From positions 1 to 64,000 of the forward strand of contig CAVZZP010000003.1 of the NCBI GenBank assembly GCA_963779765.1: a DNA stretch of 64,000 bases, read 5' to 3'. The notes under the pieces are model-generated. The model did no database searches, was not told the DNA's origin, and worked only from the letters and a program-made list of their open reading frames with translations. Positions 9,091 through 18,292 of this stretch are shown piece after piece; position 1 is the stretch's first letter; each line of letters opens with the position of its first letter. The DNA is from Silicimonas sp963779765. Its GTDB lineage: Bacteria > Pseudomonadota > Alphaproteobacteria > Rhodobacterales > Rhodobacteraceae. A program made the position numbers and the translations under genes.

Positions 9091-9516
9091 TCACCCGCGC
9101 AGAGGCCGCGAACCCATGTCCTGAAAGAACCGCAGAAGGTATCCATCTGGGTCGGCCACGACGAACTGCCTGTTCCCGACCTCTTCGACGCCGATGCGAT
9201 ACCACCTGTCCTCGACGGGAAGGAAAAGAGGGTGCGCGATACCTGCGAGCGCTTCGACAAGCGGCGATATGGAGGGCACTCGGATCTGGACATTCAGCCC
9301 CCTTCCGAAGGGGTAGACGTCGGGAAGATGCCCGGCCTCGAAGGTGCGGCCTTGTCCGATCTGGTCGATCATCAACTCCGCTTCTCCAAGGCGAAGGTAA
9401 CAGAAGCCCTCCTCCTCGCGTTCATAAGCGCAGTCGAAACCGAGGACGTCGCAATAGAACGACTTCGATTTCCGCCAGTCAGAGACGGCAAACTCCGGGA
9501 CCAGTGCATTTCTCAA
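9091..9516 (-). CDS. VOC/glyoxalase-fold protein (bleomycin-resistance type)
   Basis: The 141-residue protein shows the two beta-alpha-beta-beta-beta repeats of the vicinal-oxygen-chelate fold: VPEFAVSDWRKSKSFYCDVLGF at the start, EEGFCYLRLGEAELMIDQ, and the C-terminal QFVVADPDGYLLRFFQD. This pattern is typical of bleomycin-binding-like proteins, which sequester or modify small molecules. The substrate cannot be read from the sequence. It stands alone between two terminators. Confidence 0.85.
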   Translation of the reverse strand: MRNALVPEFAVSDWRKSKSFYCDVLGFDCAYEREEEGFCYLRLGEAELMIDQIGQGRTFEAGHLPDVYPFGRGLNVQIRVPSISPLVEALAGIAHPLFLPVEDRWYRIGVEEVGNRQFVVADPDGYLLRFFQDMGSRPLRG

Positions 9517-9571
9517 TCGTATTCCTCACCGAACTGTCGGCCCTGTTGAGACGGACACTTTTTGCCTGGCC

Positions 9572-9604
9572 CAAAAGCAAAGGGCGCGACCGAAGCCGCG
9601 CCCG
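9572..9604 (-). terminator. Terminator for rplM-rpsI
   Basis: On the minus strand GGGCGCGGC and GTCGCGCCC pair around TTCG and are followed by TTTGCTTTT. It begins about 23 bp after the rpsI stop. Confidence 0.75.
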
Positions 9605-9627
9605 ATGCAGATCGGATGTCCCGAGGC

Positions 9628-10131
9628 TCAGCGCTTCGAGAACTGGAAGCTCTTGCGGGCCTTGGCGCGGCCGTACTTCTTCCGCTCGACCACGCGGCTG
9701 TCGCGGGTCAGGAAGCCGGCGGCCTTGAGAGCGCCGCGCATGCTGGGATCGTAAAGCTGAAGCGCCTTCGAGATGCCGTGCTTGACCGCACCGGCCTGCC
9801 CCGAAAGACCGCCGCCCTTGACGGTGGCGACCACATCGAACTGGCCGTCGACGCCAGCCACCTGGAAGGGTTGGCGCAGGATCATCTGAAGCACGGGGCG
9901 CGCGAAGTAGACGGCGATTTCCTTGCCGTTCACGACGACCTTGCCGCTGCCCGGCTTGATCCAGACGCGGGCAACCGCGTCTTTCCGCTTGCCGGTTGCA
10001 TACGAGCGGCCGAGCGAGTCACGGACTTGCTCCCGCGGCGCACGTTCTTCAGCAGGGGCGCCGGTGACGCCGCCGATGTCCTGCGAAACGACGTCCTTGA
10101 GATCGTCCAGCGTTTTGATGTCTTCGGCCAT
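9628..10131 (-). CDS. rpsI: 30S ribosomal protein S9
   Basis: The 167-residue protein has an alphaproteobacterial N-terminal extension rich in Asp and Glu, then the S9 core beginning SYATGKRKDAVARVWIKPG and ending in the basic tail RKKYGRAKARKSFQFSKR that reaches the ribosomal P site. It follows rplM by 2 bp on the same strand, the usual rplM-rpsI operon. The ATG at 10131 is preceded by GGAGC in the rplM coding end. Confidence 0.97.
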   Translation of the reverse strand: MAEDIKTLDDLKDVVSQDIGGVTGAPAEERAPREQVRDSLGRSYATGKRKDAVARVWIKPGSGKVVVNGKEIAVYFARPVLQMILRQPFQVAGVDGQFDVVATVKGGGLSGQAGAVKHGISKALQLYDPSMRGALKAAGFLTRDSRVVERKKYGRAKARKSFQFSKR

Positions 10132-10133
10132 CT

Positions 10134-10592
10134 TCAGCTCCGGGTGTTCTTCTTGTTCATGGACGCGACGTCCAGAACGGTGGGCTTCTGCGCTTCGTGC
10201 GGGTGCTCTGTCCCGGCGTAGACGCGAAGGTTGGTCATCTGCTTTCGCGACAGCGGGCCGCCGGGAAGCATGCGCTTCACGGCCTGCATCACGACGCGCT
10301 CGGGATGAGCGCCCTCGAGGATCTGACCCGTGGTGCGCGACTTGATGCCGCCCGGAAAGCCCGTGTGCCAGTAGTTCGGCTTTTCGCGCTTGTTGCCGGT
10401 CACCTGGACCTTCTCGGCGTTGATGACGATGACATTGTCGCCCATGTCCATGTGTGGGGTGAACGACGGCTTGTGCTTGCCGCGCAGGCGCATGGCGACG
10501 ATCGAGGCAAGGCGGCCCAGCACGACGCCTTCGGCGTCGATGATGATCCACTGCTTATCGATGTCCGCCGGTGTTGCGGTGAACGTCTTCAT
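10134..10592 (-). CDS. rplM: 50S ribosomal protein L13
   Basis: The 152-residue protein matches bacterial L13 with the alphaproteobacterial C-terminal extension: KQWIIIDAEGVVLGRLAS near the start, GKHKPSFTPHMDMGDNVIVIN, and HTGFPGG in the middle. It binds 23S rRNA early in large-subunit assembly. It heads the rplM-rpsI operon. The 250-bp AT-rich region upstream should hold the operon promoter. Confidence 0.97.
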   Translation of the reverse strand: MKTFTATPADIDKQWIIIDAEGVVLGRLASIVAMRLRGKHKPSFTPHMDMGDNVIVINAEKVQVTGNKREKPNYWHTGFPGGIKSRTTGQILEGAHPERVVMQAVKRMLPGGPLSRKQMTNLRVYAGTEHPHEAQKPTVLDVASMNKKNTRS

Positions 10593-10856
10593 TGTCTCTG
10601 CCCTGGATGGGAATGCGTTTGATGTGCGGCTTCTAAAGGAATCGGCGGCGCCGTCAACGTCTAACTGCCGCGATAAGTCATTCAATTACAACGGCTTGCA
10701 ATTATGGTATTATGATACCCCAAATTTGTCCAGGTTCCGCGCGCCTTCGAAACGCCTGAAAGAACCTCGAAAAATCCGTTCCTTGGCAATCGGATGGACC
10801 CATTTCGCGTTCAGGATGTTGTCCAGTGAGAGTTTTTCGAGTTCGGGATGGATATC

Positions 10857-11006
10857 ATGATCGCCAACTTCTTCCTCCTCTTCCTTGCCGCGGGCTTCGC
10901 GCTCGCCACCGTCGCCATCGGCCTCGGCAACCCGGTCCCCGTCGTCGTGGCCATCGCTACAGCGACCGTCGTGTTCCTGAGCGTAAGCCGCCGCGCCGAA
11001 GGCTGA
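10857..11006 (+). CDS. Small membrane protein, hypothetical
   Basis: The 49-residue product (52 if the ATG at 10848 is used) has two short hydrophobic stretches, FFLLFLAAGFALATVAIGL and VPVVVAIATATVVFL, and a basic end. It is probably an inner-membrane protein. There is no recognised family and only a weak ribosome site, so it may not be real. Confidence 0.45.
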   Translation: MIANFFLLFLAAGFALATVAIGLGNPVPVVVAIATATVVFLSVSRRAEG

Positions 11007-11050
11007 TCTTTCCCTTTTCGTAGTGGCTCGCCGCGCCTTAGGCTCGCGGC

Positions 11051-11644
11051 ATGACGCATCGCAACCGCGTGCTGGCCACTGGCGACATTGTGGCGGACCC
11101 CGCCCGCGGCCTCTTCATGGGCAACCGTGGCATCCTGCACGACGAGCGGGGCCATGTCGGTCGCGCTCTCTGGAAGCACAAGGCGTGGATCATCTGCGTC
11201 CTCGAGCACAGGGGCTGGCACCGCGAGGTGATGACGCCCGGCGCCTATACCGAACTGTTCTTCCTTGATGACGCCGTGGCACTCGCCGCCGGCCATCGCC
11301 CCTGTGCGCTCTGCCGCCGGGATGCCTTCAATGTCTACCGGCAGGCTGCCGGTCTCACGTCCAGCGCAGCCGATATGGATGAGCGCCTCCACACAGAGCG
11401 GGCGATACCCCGCACCTTCGGCCAGCGCCGCCACCAGATGGATGCAGCGACCCTGCCAGACGGAGCGATCATCCTCGAAGACGTTCCCTTGCTCGTCCAG
11501 GGCGACCGGATTCGTCCCGTGTCACCCTCAGGCTATGGCGAACCCCGCCCCCGCACAGAGGGTATCGTCACCGTCCTGACGCCCCCGACCAGCCTCGTGG
11601 CCCTCCGGGGCGGCTTCAATCCCGTTCTGCACCCGTCAGCCTGA
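11051..11644 (+). CDS. Hypothetical protein with an Ada-like zinc-binding motif
   Basis: The 197-residue protein has no known domain that can be named with certainty. A GHRPCALCRR motif about 80 residues in resembles the Cys-pair loops of Ada-type zinc sites (GYRPC-x2-C). A following block of charged residues and a beta-rich C-terminus follow. There is no signal peptide or membrane helix. Its last 9 bp overlap the 3' end of the convergent ABC-F gene. A nucleic-acid-related role is possible but unproven. Confidence 0.65.
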   Translation: MTHRNRVLATGDIVADPARGLFMGNRGILHDERGHVGRALWKHKAWIICVLEHRGWHREVMTPGAYTELFFLDDAVALAAGHRPCALCRRDAFNVYRQAAGLTSSAADMDERLHTERAIPRTFGQRRHQMDAATLPDGAIILEDVPLLVQGDRIRPVSPSGYGEPRPRTEGIVTVLTPPTSLVALRGGFNPVLHPSA

Positions 11645-13444
11645 CGCCTTCTCTTCCAGCGCCAACCATTCCTCCTCGGCCGCCGACAGCTTCGACTGGC
11701 GTTCGGCCAGGGCGTCGGTCGCTTTGCGGAATTTCACAGGCTCGCGGCTGAACAACTCCGCATCCGACATCAGAAGCGACAGCTTCGCGATTTCCGCCTC
11801 GAGCCGCGCGATTTCCTTCGGCAGCGCGTCAAGCCGGTGACGTTCGGTAAAGGTCAGACCGCCACCCTTGGACGCGGCTTTCTCCTGCTCTTCCCGACGC
11901 TTGTCCGCTCTTGTGGAGGAAACGGAGGCCTCGACCAGCTTCCGCTTCGGCGCATAATCCGACCAGCCCCCCGCATGAACGACGATCCTGCCCTGCCCTT
12001 CGAACGCAACCGTCGTCGTCGCCACCCGGTCGAGGAAATCGCGGTCGTGGCTGACCAGAAGAACCGTGCCGTCGTAGTCGTCGAGGATCTCCTGAAGCAA
12101 ATCCAGAGTCTCGATATCCAGATCGTTGGTCGGCTCGTCCAGGACCATCACGTTCGACGGCTTGGCCATCAGCTTGGCCAGCAGAAGCCGCGCCTTCTCG
12201 CCTCCCGAAAGCGACCCCACCGGCGCACGCGCCTGCACTTCATCGAAAAGGAAATCCTTGAGATAGCCCACGACATGCCGGGGCGTGCCCCGCACCATGA
12301 CCTGGTCGGCCCGTCCCGAGACGCGCATCTCGGTGTCGCCCGTCATGCTTTCCCACAACGTCATGTCCGGATCGAGCGCCGCGCGCCGCTGGTCGAAAAC
12401 CGCGATCTCCAGGCTGGTGCCAAGGGTGATCGTGCCCTCATCGGGCGCGATCTTCCCGGTCAGCATCTCGATCATCGTGGTCTTGCCCACTCCGTTCGGA
12501 CCGACGAAGGCCACCCGGTCGCCCCGGAGAACGCGCAGCGAGAAGTCGCGGCAGATCAGCTTGTCGCCATATGTCTTTGAAATGCCTTTTGCTTCGACCA
12601 CGCGACGTCCCGACTTCGGACCCGAGTCGAGGGCCATCGCTGCCGTGCCCTCGCGCCGGATTTGCGAGGACCGCTCCTCTCGAAGCGACTGAAGCGCGCG
12701 CACCCGACCCTGGTTGCGCTTGCGTCGCGCGCTGATGCCTTCGACCGCCCACTTCGCCTCGGACTTTATCTTTCGGTCGAGCTTGTGGCGGGCCTGATCC
12801 TCCTCTGACCAGACGGTGTCGCGCCAGTCCTCGAACCCTTCGAACGCCCCCTCGCGCCGCCGCACCTCGCCCCGGTCGATCCAGAGCGTCGCGCGGGTCA
12901 GGGCGCGGAGAAAGGCGCGGTCGTGGCTGATGAGAACGAAGGCCTGCCGCATTTCGGACAGCCGATCCTCAAGCCAGCCGATGGCCTCGATGTCGAGGTG
13001 GTTCGTCGGCTCGTCGAGCAGCATCAGGTCGGGTGCCTCGGCCAATAGCTTCGCCAGTGCCGCCCTTCGCCTCTCGCCGCCCGAGGCGGTCTCGACGCGC
13101 TGCCCCAGGTTCAGCTTCAGACCCTCGGCCGCCGCTTCGACCCGCCAGGCATCGGCCTCGCCCAGGTCGCGCAGGGCGAAGTCCATCAGCGTCTCGCAGC
13201 CGGTCATCGCCGGCTCCTGCTCCATGTAGCCGACGCCATCGCCGGGCGAGAGGACACGCGCGCCTTCGTCAGGTTCAACGAGGCCCGCCATCACCTTGAG
13301 AAGGGTCGATTTTCCCGAGCCGTTGCGCCCGACCAGCGCCAGGCGATCACCCGGCTGGACGGTCAGGGACAGGCCCTGGAAGACGGGATCGCCGCCGAAG
13401 GTCAGCGAGATGTCGGTGAGTTGCAAGAGAGGGGGACGGGCCAT
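11636..13444 (-). CDS. uup: ABC-F family ATPase (Uup-like)
   Basis: The 602-residue protein has two ATP-binding cassettes without membrane spans. Walker A motifs are GRNGSGKST (about 38) and GPNGVGKTT (about 316); signatures are SGGERRRAAL (about 119) and LSGGEKARLL (about 415); LLLDEPTNHLDIE and MVLDEPTNDLDIE carry the Walker B. The C-terminal 80 residues form a charged coiled coil as in Uup, which binds branched DNA and 50S subunits. The adjacent olsB gene is in the same direction, 45 bp upstream. Confidence 0.9.
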   Translation of the reverse strand: MARPPLLQLTDISLTFGGDPVFQGLSLTVQPGDRLALVGRNGSGKSTLLKVMAGLVEPDEGARVLSPGDGVGYMEQEPAMTGCETLMDFALRDLGEADAWRVEAAAEGLKLNLGQRVETASGGERRRAALAKLLAEAPDLMLLDEPTNHLDIEAIGWLEDRLSEMRQAFVLISHDRAFLRALTRATLWIDRGEVRRREGAFEGFEDWRDTVWSEEDQARHKLDRKIKSEAKWAVEGISARRKRNQGRVRALQSLREERSSQIRREGTAAMALDSGPKSGRRVVEAKGISKTYGDKLICRDFSLRVLRGDRVAFVGPNGVGKTTMIEMLTGKIAPDEGTITLGTSLEIAVFDQRRAALDPDMTLWESMTGDTEMRVSGRADQVMVRGTPRHVVGYLKDFLFDEVQARAPVGSLSGGEKARLLLAKLMAKPSNVMVLDEPTNDLDIETLDLLQEILDDYDGTVLLVSHDRDFLDRVATTTVAFEGQGRIVVHAGGWSDYAPKRKLVEASVSSTRADKRREEQEKAASKGGGLTFTERHRLDALPKEIARLEAEIAKLSLLMSDAELFSREPVKFRKATDALAERQSKLSAAEEEWLALEEKASG

Positions 13445-13489
13445 GATGGCGGGGCGTAGAGCCGCCGCGGCGCAACGTCAACACCGCCC

Positions 13490-14233
13490 TCAGGCGATCG
13501 TGGCCCGCAGCAGCCGCGCCCGCGCTGCGGGGATGCGCGCGACTTCGAGTCCCGTGAAGACGTGCAGCGTTCCAAGGTCGCGGTCGACAACGGCATGATC
13601 CGACACCCATCCTCCCATCCCGAGGTAGGACCGCAGAAGAGGCGGCATCGTCTTCAGCGCCCGGACCCTGTCGGGCGAGCGCCTCAGTCTGGCGGCAAAG
13701 CGAAAGACGTCGGGCGCCTTGATGCGCGGCAACCAGCGTTTCGGCGCCAAGTGCCTCTCGCGCAGCATGGCGAAGGCGTCGGCGTAGTCGGCCCAGTCCG
13801 TGCCATCGAACGACGAGCAGCCGAAAAGCATCCCCACGCCCTCGCGGTCGACGAAGTCCGTCATCGCCCCCCAGGCGCAGCGAAGGACGTCCGGCTCGCG
13901 CAGTCCCGGTCGGATGCAGAACCGCCCCATCTCGACCATCGGCCGGTCATAGGATGCCAGGGCCGCCAGGTCGTAGTGCCGCGCCGAATAGCTGCGCCCG
14001 ATCTCGGCACCCGAGGTCAGCGGCAGAAAACGGAAGGTCGCGGCAAGGTCGGCGGACGCGTCCTCGACTAGGACGTGCCGGCAAATCCCGTCGAAGGCGT
14101 CCGCCTCGAGGCCCCCAGGCCTTGCCGGCAGGTCCCGTGCCGTGACGAAGGCGAGATGGCGTAGCGACTGCGCACGCCGCAGGTCGTCGTCCGTCGCCGC
14201 CAAACGCGCCCTGTATCGCTCTCGTGACCGCAT
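13490..14233 (-). CDS. olsB: OlsB-type ornithine N-acyltransferase (GNAT fold)
   Basis: The 247-residue protein matches the family that makes lyso-ornithine lipid by transferring a 3-hydroxyacyl chain from acyl-ACP to ornithine. Visible blocks are RRAQSLRHLAFV near the N-terminus, FDGICRHVLVED, MVEMGRFCIRPGLRE and LFGCSSFDGTD. Ornithine lipids are phosphorus-free membrane lipids of many Rhodobacterales. No olsA is adjacent in this window, so the pathway must be completed elsewhere. Start chosen at the ATG just before the conserved region. Confidence 0.8.
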   Translation of the reverse strand: MRSRERYRARLAATDDDLRRAQSLRHLAFVTARDLPARPGGLEADAFDGICRHVLVEDASADLAATFRFLPLTSGAEIGRSYSARHYDLAALASYDRPMVEMGRFCIRPGLREPDVLRCAWGAMTDFVDREGVGMLFGCSSFDGTDWADYADAFAMLRERHLAPKRWLPRIKAPDVFRFAARLRRSPDRVRALKTMPPLLRSYLGMGGWVSDHAVVDRDLGTLHVFTGLEVARIPAARARLLRATIA

Positions 14234-14333
14234 TCGCGGGCCTCCGGCACTGGCGGCTTGCCGCCGCGCTCCTAGATATTGACGGCCCGAGGATGCCGCG
14301 CAAGCTGCGACGGGGACATGACAGGAGGACGAC

Positions 14334-14729
14334 ATGGCCGAGAAGGTGACAAAGACGGACGCGGAGTGGCGGGCCGAGCTCGACGATCTCGAATACAAGG
14401 TGCTGCGCAAGCACGGGACCGAGCGCGCCTTCACGCACGACGACTTTCCCAAGCAGCCGGGCACCTTCGTGTGCAAGGGCTGTGGCGCGCCCCTGTTCGA
14501 CCAAGAGCACAAGTTCGAGTCGGGCACGGGCTGGCCGTCGTTCTACCAGCCAGCCGATCCCGAGATGGTCGAGGAGAAGGAAGACCGGAGCTTCTTCATG
14601 CGCCGCACCGAGGTTCATTGCGCCCGCTGCGAGGGGCACCTGGGACACGTCTTCCCGGACGGCCCGCAACCTACGGGCCTGCGATATTGCATCAACGGCG
14701 TGTCGCTGGAGTTCGAGCCGGAGGAATGA
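14334..14729 (+). CDS. msrB: Peptide-methionine (R)-S-oxide reductase
   Basis: The 131-residue enzyme reduces the R epimer of methionine sulfoxide in proteins. It has both zinc Cys pairs (CKGCGAPLF and CARCEGHLGHVF), the SGTGWPSFY substrate pocket and the catalytic Cys in RYCINGVSL (about 119). AGGAGG precedes the ATG. A perfect 8-bp stem with a 4-base loop (14718-14737) spans its stop codon, between it and the convergent bamE. Confidence 0.96.
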   Translation: MAEKVTKTDAEWRAELDDLEYKVLRKHGTERAFTHDDFPKQPGTFVCKGCGAPLFDQEHKFESGTGWPSFYQPADPEMVEEKEDRSFFMRRTEVHCARCEGHLGHVFPDGPQPTGLRYCINGVSLEFEPEE

Positions 14730-14746
14730 TCCTCCGGCCTCGCATC

Positions 14747-15211
14747 CTAGTTGGAGTCCCGGCTGCCGCCACCGAGGAACTGGCCGGCGTCGATGTTGCC
14801 GAGGTTCGAGAAGAGCTGACGCAGGAAGCCGACGCCGCGCGTGTTCGACGTGGTGACGCGGCGGTTCAGCGCCACGACCCGGCCGTTCTCGAGGCCGAAG
14901 CGCTCGATATTCTCGACGACGCCCGTTTCGGTGAAGCTGACCGCGACGACTTCGCGGTCGGTCTCGACCGGTGCCCGCCAGAGGAACCGCTCGTAGTCCG
15001 ACTTGACGTAGTACCACCCCCGGTCGTCGATGACGCCCTCGGTTCCGGGCTGCCCGGCGATGCGCGCGACGGTTTCCTTGGTGTCGCGACCGACACGAAT
15101 GTCGCTCAGCGTCGATTCGTCGGGGATGTAGCCGTGGCTCGAGTCGATGCGCGCGCAGCCCGGCACAGCCGCCAGGGCCAGGATCACCATCGCCGTCCGC
15201 GCTGCCGTCAT
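14747..15211 (-). CDS. bamE: Outer-membrane assembly lipoprotein BamE
   Basis: The 154-residue protein has a short signal sequence with a lipobox (AAVPGC) and then the SmpA/BamE fold: TLSDIRVGRDTKETVARIAGQPG, VIDDRGWYYVKSDYE and VVAVSFTETGVV. BamE stabilises the BAM complex that inserts beta-barrel proteins. It is divergent from the yceD-rpmF-plsX-fabH run, an arrangement seen in other Rhodobacterales. Confidence 0.88.
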   Translation of the reverse strand: MTAARTAMVILALAAVPGCARIDSSHGYIPDESTLSDIRVGRDTKETVARIAGQPGTEGVIDDRGWYYVKSDYERFLWRAPVETDREVVAVSFTETGVVENIERFGLENGRVVALNRRVTTSNTRGVGFLRQLFSNLGNIDAGQFLGGGSRDSN

Positions 15212-15290
15212 GTCGCTCGCCCCTTGCCACGCGGCCCTCTGCCGCCTAGTCGGCATATCCAGACTGCGCCTGCTGATCAAGGAGAGGCTC

Positions 15291-15830
15291 ATGGCTGACA
15301 GCCGCTTCCCGGTCGCGAAGATCCGCGACATCGTCTCGTTCGCCGTCGAGCCCGACGCCCAGGCGCGCGACGCTCTCGCTGCCGAACTCGGCATCATGGG
15401 GCTGAAGAAGTTGCGTTTCATCGGCACGCTCGCTCCCTCCGGACGCCGCGACGTCACGCTCGAGGCCGACCTCGGCGCGACCGTGGTACAGGAATGCGGA
15501 GTGACCGGCGCACCGGTAACGACCCGCATCGACGAGGAGGTGACGCGCCGCTATCTCGCGGACTGGATCGAGCCCGAAGGCGACGAGGTCGAGATGCCCG
15601 AAGACGACAGCGCCGAGCCGCTGCCCCCGGTCATCGACGTCGAGGCGGTGATGGCCGAGGCCCTCGCCCTCGCCCTGCCCCTGTTTCCCCGCGCGCCGGG
15701 TGTCGAGCCGGTCGAGGTCTCGGTCACCGAACCAGGCCGCGAACCCATGACGGACGAGGATGCAAAGCCTTTCGCGGGGCTCAGGGCATTGCGCGACGGC
15801 CTGCCCGGAAAGGGCGGCGGAGACGCCTGA
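15291..15830 (+). CDS. YceD/DUF177 family protein
   Basis: The 179-residue protein belongs to the DUF177 family, which sits upstream of rpmF in most bacteria and is linked to 23S rRNA metabolism in some. FIGTLAPSGRRDVTLEADLGATVVQECGVTGAPV carries the family's single conserved Cys region; an acidic segment (PEGDEVEMPEDD) and a C-terminal PFAGLRAL block follow. AAGGAG lies seven bases before the start. Confidence 0.85.
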   Translation: MADSRFPVAKIRDIVSFAVEPDAQARDALAAELGIMGLKKLRFIGTLAPSGRRDVTLEADLGATVVQECGVTGAPVTTRIDEEVTRRYLADWIEPEGDEVEMPEDDSAEPLPPVIDVEAVMAEALALALPLFPRAPGVEPVEVSVTEPGREPMTDEDAKPFAGLRALRDGLPGKGGGDA

Positions 15831-15975
15831 AAACCCGCTTGCCATCCCGAGGAATCGCAGTATGTTCCGGCCCTCATTCGAACAATGGGTTGGACATGGT
15901 GCGCCCCAGGGCGTAAGACCGGTCCGACCTCAGAAACCGGGGCACGACCCCTCCGTCTAGACCGAGGATTTGGAC

Positions 15976-16183
15976 ATGGCTGTCCCGCAGAACAAAGTAA
16001 CCCCGTCCCGCCGGAACATGCGCCGCGCGCATGAACTCGCTGACGGCGGGCAACCCCGGCGAATGCCCGAACTGCGGCGAACTGAAGCGTCCGCACCACG
16101 TCTGCGGCGCCTGCGGCCACTACGATGCCCGTGAAGTGATCGCGCAGGCCGACGAGATCGACCTGGACGACGACGCGGCCTGA
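15976..16183 (+). CDS. rpmF: 50S ribosomal protein L32, one-base frameshift
   Basis: Translation from the ATG gives MAVPQNKVTPSRRNMRRAH, then the frame changes at about 16034. Removing one A (GAACTC to GACTC) restores SLTAGNPGECPNCG, the zinc-type Cys pairs CPNCG and CGACG, and a stop at 16183; the product is then 68 residues, standard for alphaproteobacterial L32. A single-copy ribosomal gene is very unlikely to be truly broken, so this is strong evidence of a base-calling insertion. It lies between yceD and plsX as usual. Confidence 0.92.
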
Positions 16184-16205
16184 GCGTCCCCGCGGCGCCG
16201 TGGAG

Positions 16206-17324
16206 ATGACGGATCAGACCGATCAACCCTCCGGCGCCGCGACGCCCATTACCATTTCCGTGGACGCAATGGGCAGCGATCTTGGCCCGACGGCGATTGT
16301 CGCCGGCATCGCCAAAAGCGTCCAGAAGAACCCTTCCGTCCGCTTTCTCGTCTTCGGCCGCGAATCCGAACTGAGGCCGCTCGTCGACAAGCGCCGCCTT
16401 GGTGACCGGGTCGAAGTGCGAAACGCGCCCGAGGTCGTCCGCATGGACGACAAGCCCTCCCACGTCATGCGCAACGGCAAGGACACCTCGATGTGGGCCG
16501 CCGTCGATGCGGTCAAATCGGGCGAGGCGCAGGCCGTCGTGTCCTGCGGCAACACGGGCGCGCTGATGGCGGTGTCCATGCTGCGGCTCAGGAAGCTGCC
16601 CGGCATCGACCGCCCCGCCATCGCCTGCCTCTGGCCATCGCGCAATCCGGGCGGCTTCAACGTCATGCTCGACGTGGGCGCGGACGTGCGGGCGGACGCC
16701 AAGGATCTTCTCCAGTACGCGCGTATGGGCGGCAGCTATGCCCGAAACGGGCTTGGCCTTTCGCGCCCCCGCGTCGGCCTCCTGAACGTGGGGACGGAGG
16801 AGAACAAGGGCCGGCCCGAGATGAAGGAAGCGCACGACCTCATCACGGCGGCGGCCGCCGTGGACGAGGCCAAGATCGACTTCGTGGGCTTCGTCGAGGG
16901 CGGCGACATCCCTTCGAACCGTGTCGACGTGATCGTGACGGACGGCTTCACCGGCAACGTGGCGCTGAAGACCGGCGAGGGCACGGCGCGGCTGATCCGC
17001 GACCTTCTCCGCGACGCCTTCCGCGCAACACCTCTCAGCCGCATCGCGGCGCTTCTGGCCGTCACCTCGCTTGGCCGCCTGTCGAAGCGCATCGACCCGC
17101 GCCGGGTCAACGGCGGCGTCTTCCTCGGCCTGAACGGCACGGTGGTGAAAAGCCACGGTTCCGCCGATGCCACTGGCGTCGCGGCCGCGATCAAGCTTGC
17201 CTTCCAGCTTGCCGAGTCACGCTTTACCGAGCGTCTCGCGGCGCGGGTTGCATCCGGCGACACCGAGGGGCAGGATGCTGCGACCGAGACCGCATCAGCG
17301 GCCGCAGACGAGCAGGCAAGATGA
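16206..17324 (+). CDS. plsX: Phosphate acyltransferase PlsX
   Basis: The 372-residue enzyme makes acyl-phosphate from acyl-ACP, the first step of glycerolipid synthesis with PlsY. ISVDAMGSDLGP near the start, VVSCGNTGALMAVS, IACLWPS and VDVIVTDGFTGNVALKTGEG are family blocks. The ATG at 16206 is chosen; a GTG two codons earlier is possible. Its stop overlaps the fabH start (ATGA), giving tight coupling with fatty-acid initiation. Confidence 0.96.
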   Translation: MTDQTDQPSGAATPITISVDAMGSDLGPTAIVAGIAKSVQKNPSVRFLVFGRESELRPLVDKRRLGDRVEVRNAPEVVRMDDKPSHVMRNGKDTSMWAAVDAVKSGEAQAVVSCGNTGALMAVSMLRLRKLPGIDRPAIACLWPSRNPGGFNVMLDVGADVRADAKDLLQYARMGGSYARNGLGLSRPRVGLLNVGTEENKGRPEMKEAHDLITAAAAVDEAKIDFVGFVEGGDIPSNRVDVIVTDGFTGNVALKTGEGTARLIRDLLRDAFRATPLSRIAALLAVTSLGRLSKRIDPRRVNGGVFLGLNGTVVKSHGSADATGVAAAIKLAFQLAESRFTERLAARVASGDTEGQDAATETASAAADEQAR

Positions 17325-18292
17325 CATTACGCGCCGTTGTGCGAGGCGTCGGGCACCATCTGCCCGCCCGCGTCGTTCCGAATTCCTGGTTCGAGGACAA
17401 GATCGACACCACCGATGAGTGGATCGTCTCGCGAACCGGCATCGAACGCCGACACTTCGCCGCTGAGGGCGAGACGACGTCCGGGATGGCCGCCTCGGCC
17501 GCCGAGAAGGCGCTGAAGATGGCGGGCATCGCCGCCACCGACGTCGACGCGCTGATCGTCGCCACCTCGACCGCCGACCTCACCTTCCCCTCTGCCGCGA
17601 CGATGGTTCAGGACCGCCTGGGCATGACCGGCGGCTTCGCCTTCGACATCCAGGCCGTCTGCGCGGGCTTCGTCTTCGCCCTGGCCCAGGCCAACGCGCT
17701 GATCGTGTCCGGCCAGGCGACGCGCGTCGTCGTCATCGGCGCCGAGACCTTCTCGCGCATCCTCGACTGGGAGGACCGCGGCACCTGCGTCCTCTTCGGC
17801 GACGGAGCCGGCGCGGTGGTCCTCGAGGCAGAAGAGGGCCAGGGCACGAACGACGACCGAGGCATCCTCGCCACCGACCTTCACTCCGACGGACGCCACC
17901 GCGACATCCTTTACGTCGACGGAGGCGTATCGACTCAGTCGACTGGCCTACTCCGGATGCAGGGGAAAGAGGTCTTCCGCCACGCCGTCGAGAAGCTGGC
18001 CCAGACCGCCCACACCTCTCTCGGCAAGCTGGGTCTGACCGGCGATGACGTCGACTGGATCGTGCCCCACCAGGCCAACCTGCGGATCATCAAGTCGACC
18101 GCCCAGAAGATGGGCGTCGGCATGGACCGCGTCGTCGTGACCGTGCAGGACCACGGCAACACCTCGGCCGCGTCCATCCCGCTGGCGCTGTCCGTCGGCG
18201 TCGAACGCGGCCAGATCAAGCGGGGCGACCTCGTCGTCACCGAGGCGATCGGCGGCGGACTGGCCTGGGGGTCGGTGGTGCTGCGGTGGTGA
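17321..18292 (+). CDS. fabH: 3-oxoacyl-ACP synthase III
   Basis: The 323-residue ketosynthase condenses acetyl-CoA with malonyl-ACP to start fatty-acid synthesis. The catalytic triad is visible: C114 in AVCAGFVFAL, H250 in VPHQANLRI and N280 in DHGNTSAASIP. The N-terminal DEWIVSRTGIERRHFA and the C-terminal GGGLAWGSVVLRW are standard. It overlaps plsX by four bases and is followed by ihfA after 156 bp. Confidence 0.97.
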   Translation: MTLRAVVRGVGHHLPARVVPNSWFEDKIDTTDEWIVSRTGIERRHFAAEGETTSGMAASAAEKALKMAGIAATDVDALIVATSTADLTFPSAATMVQDRLGMTGGFAFDIQAVCAGFVFALAQANALIVSGQATRVVVIGAETFSRILDWEDRGTCVLFGDGAGAVVLEAEEGQGTNDDRGILATDLHSDGRHRDILYVDGGVSTQSTGLLRMQGKEVFRHAVEKLAQTAHTSLGKLGLTGDDVDWIVPHQANLRIIKSTAQKMGVGMDRVVVTVQDHGNTSAASIPLALSVGVERGQIKRGDLVVTEAIGGGLAWGSVVLRW

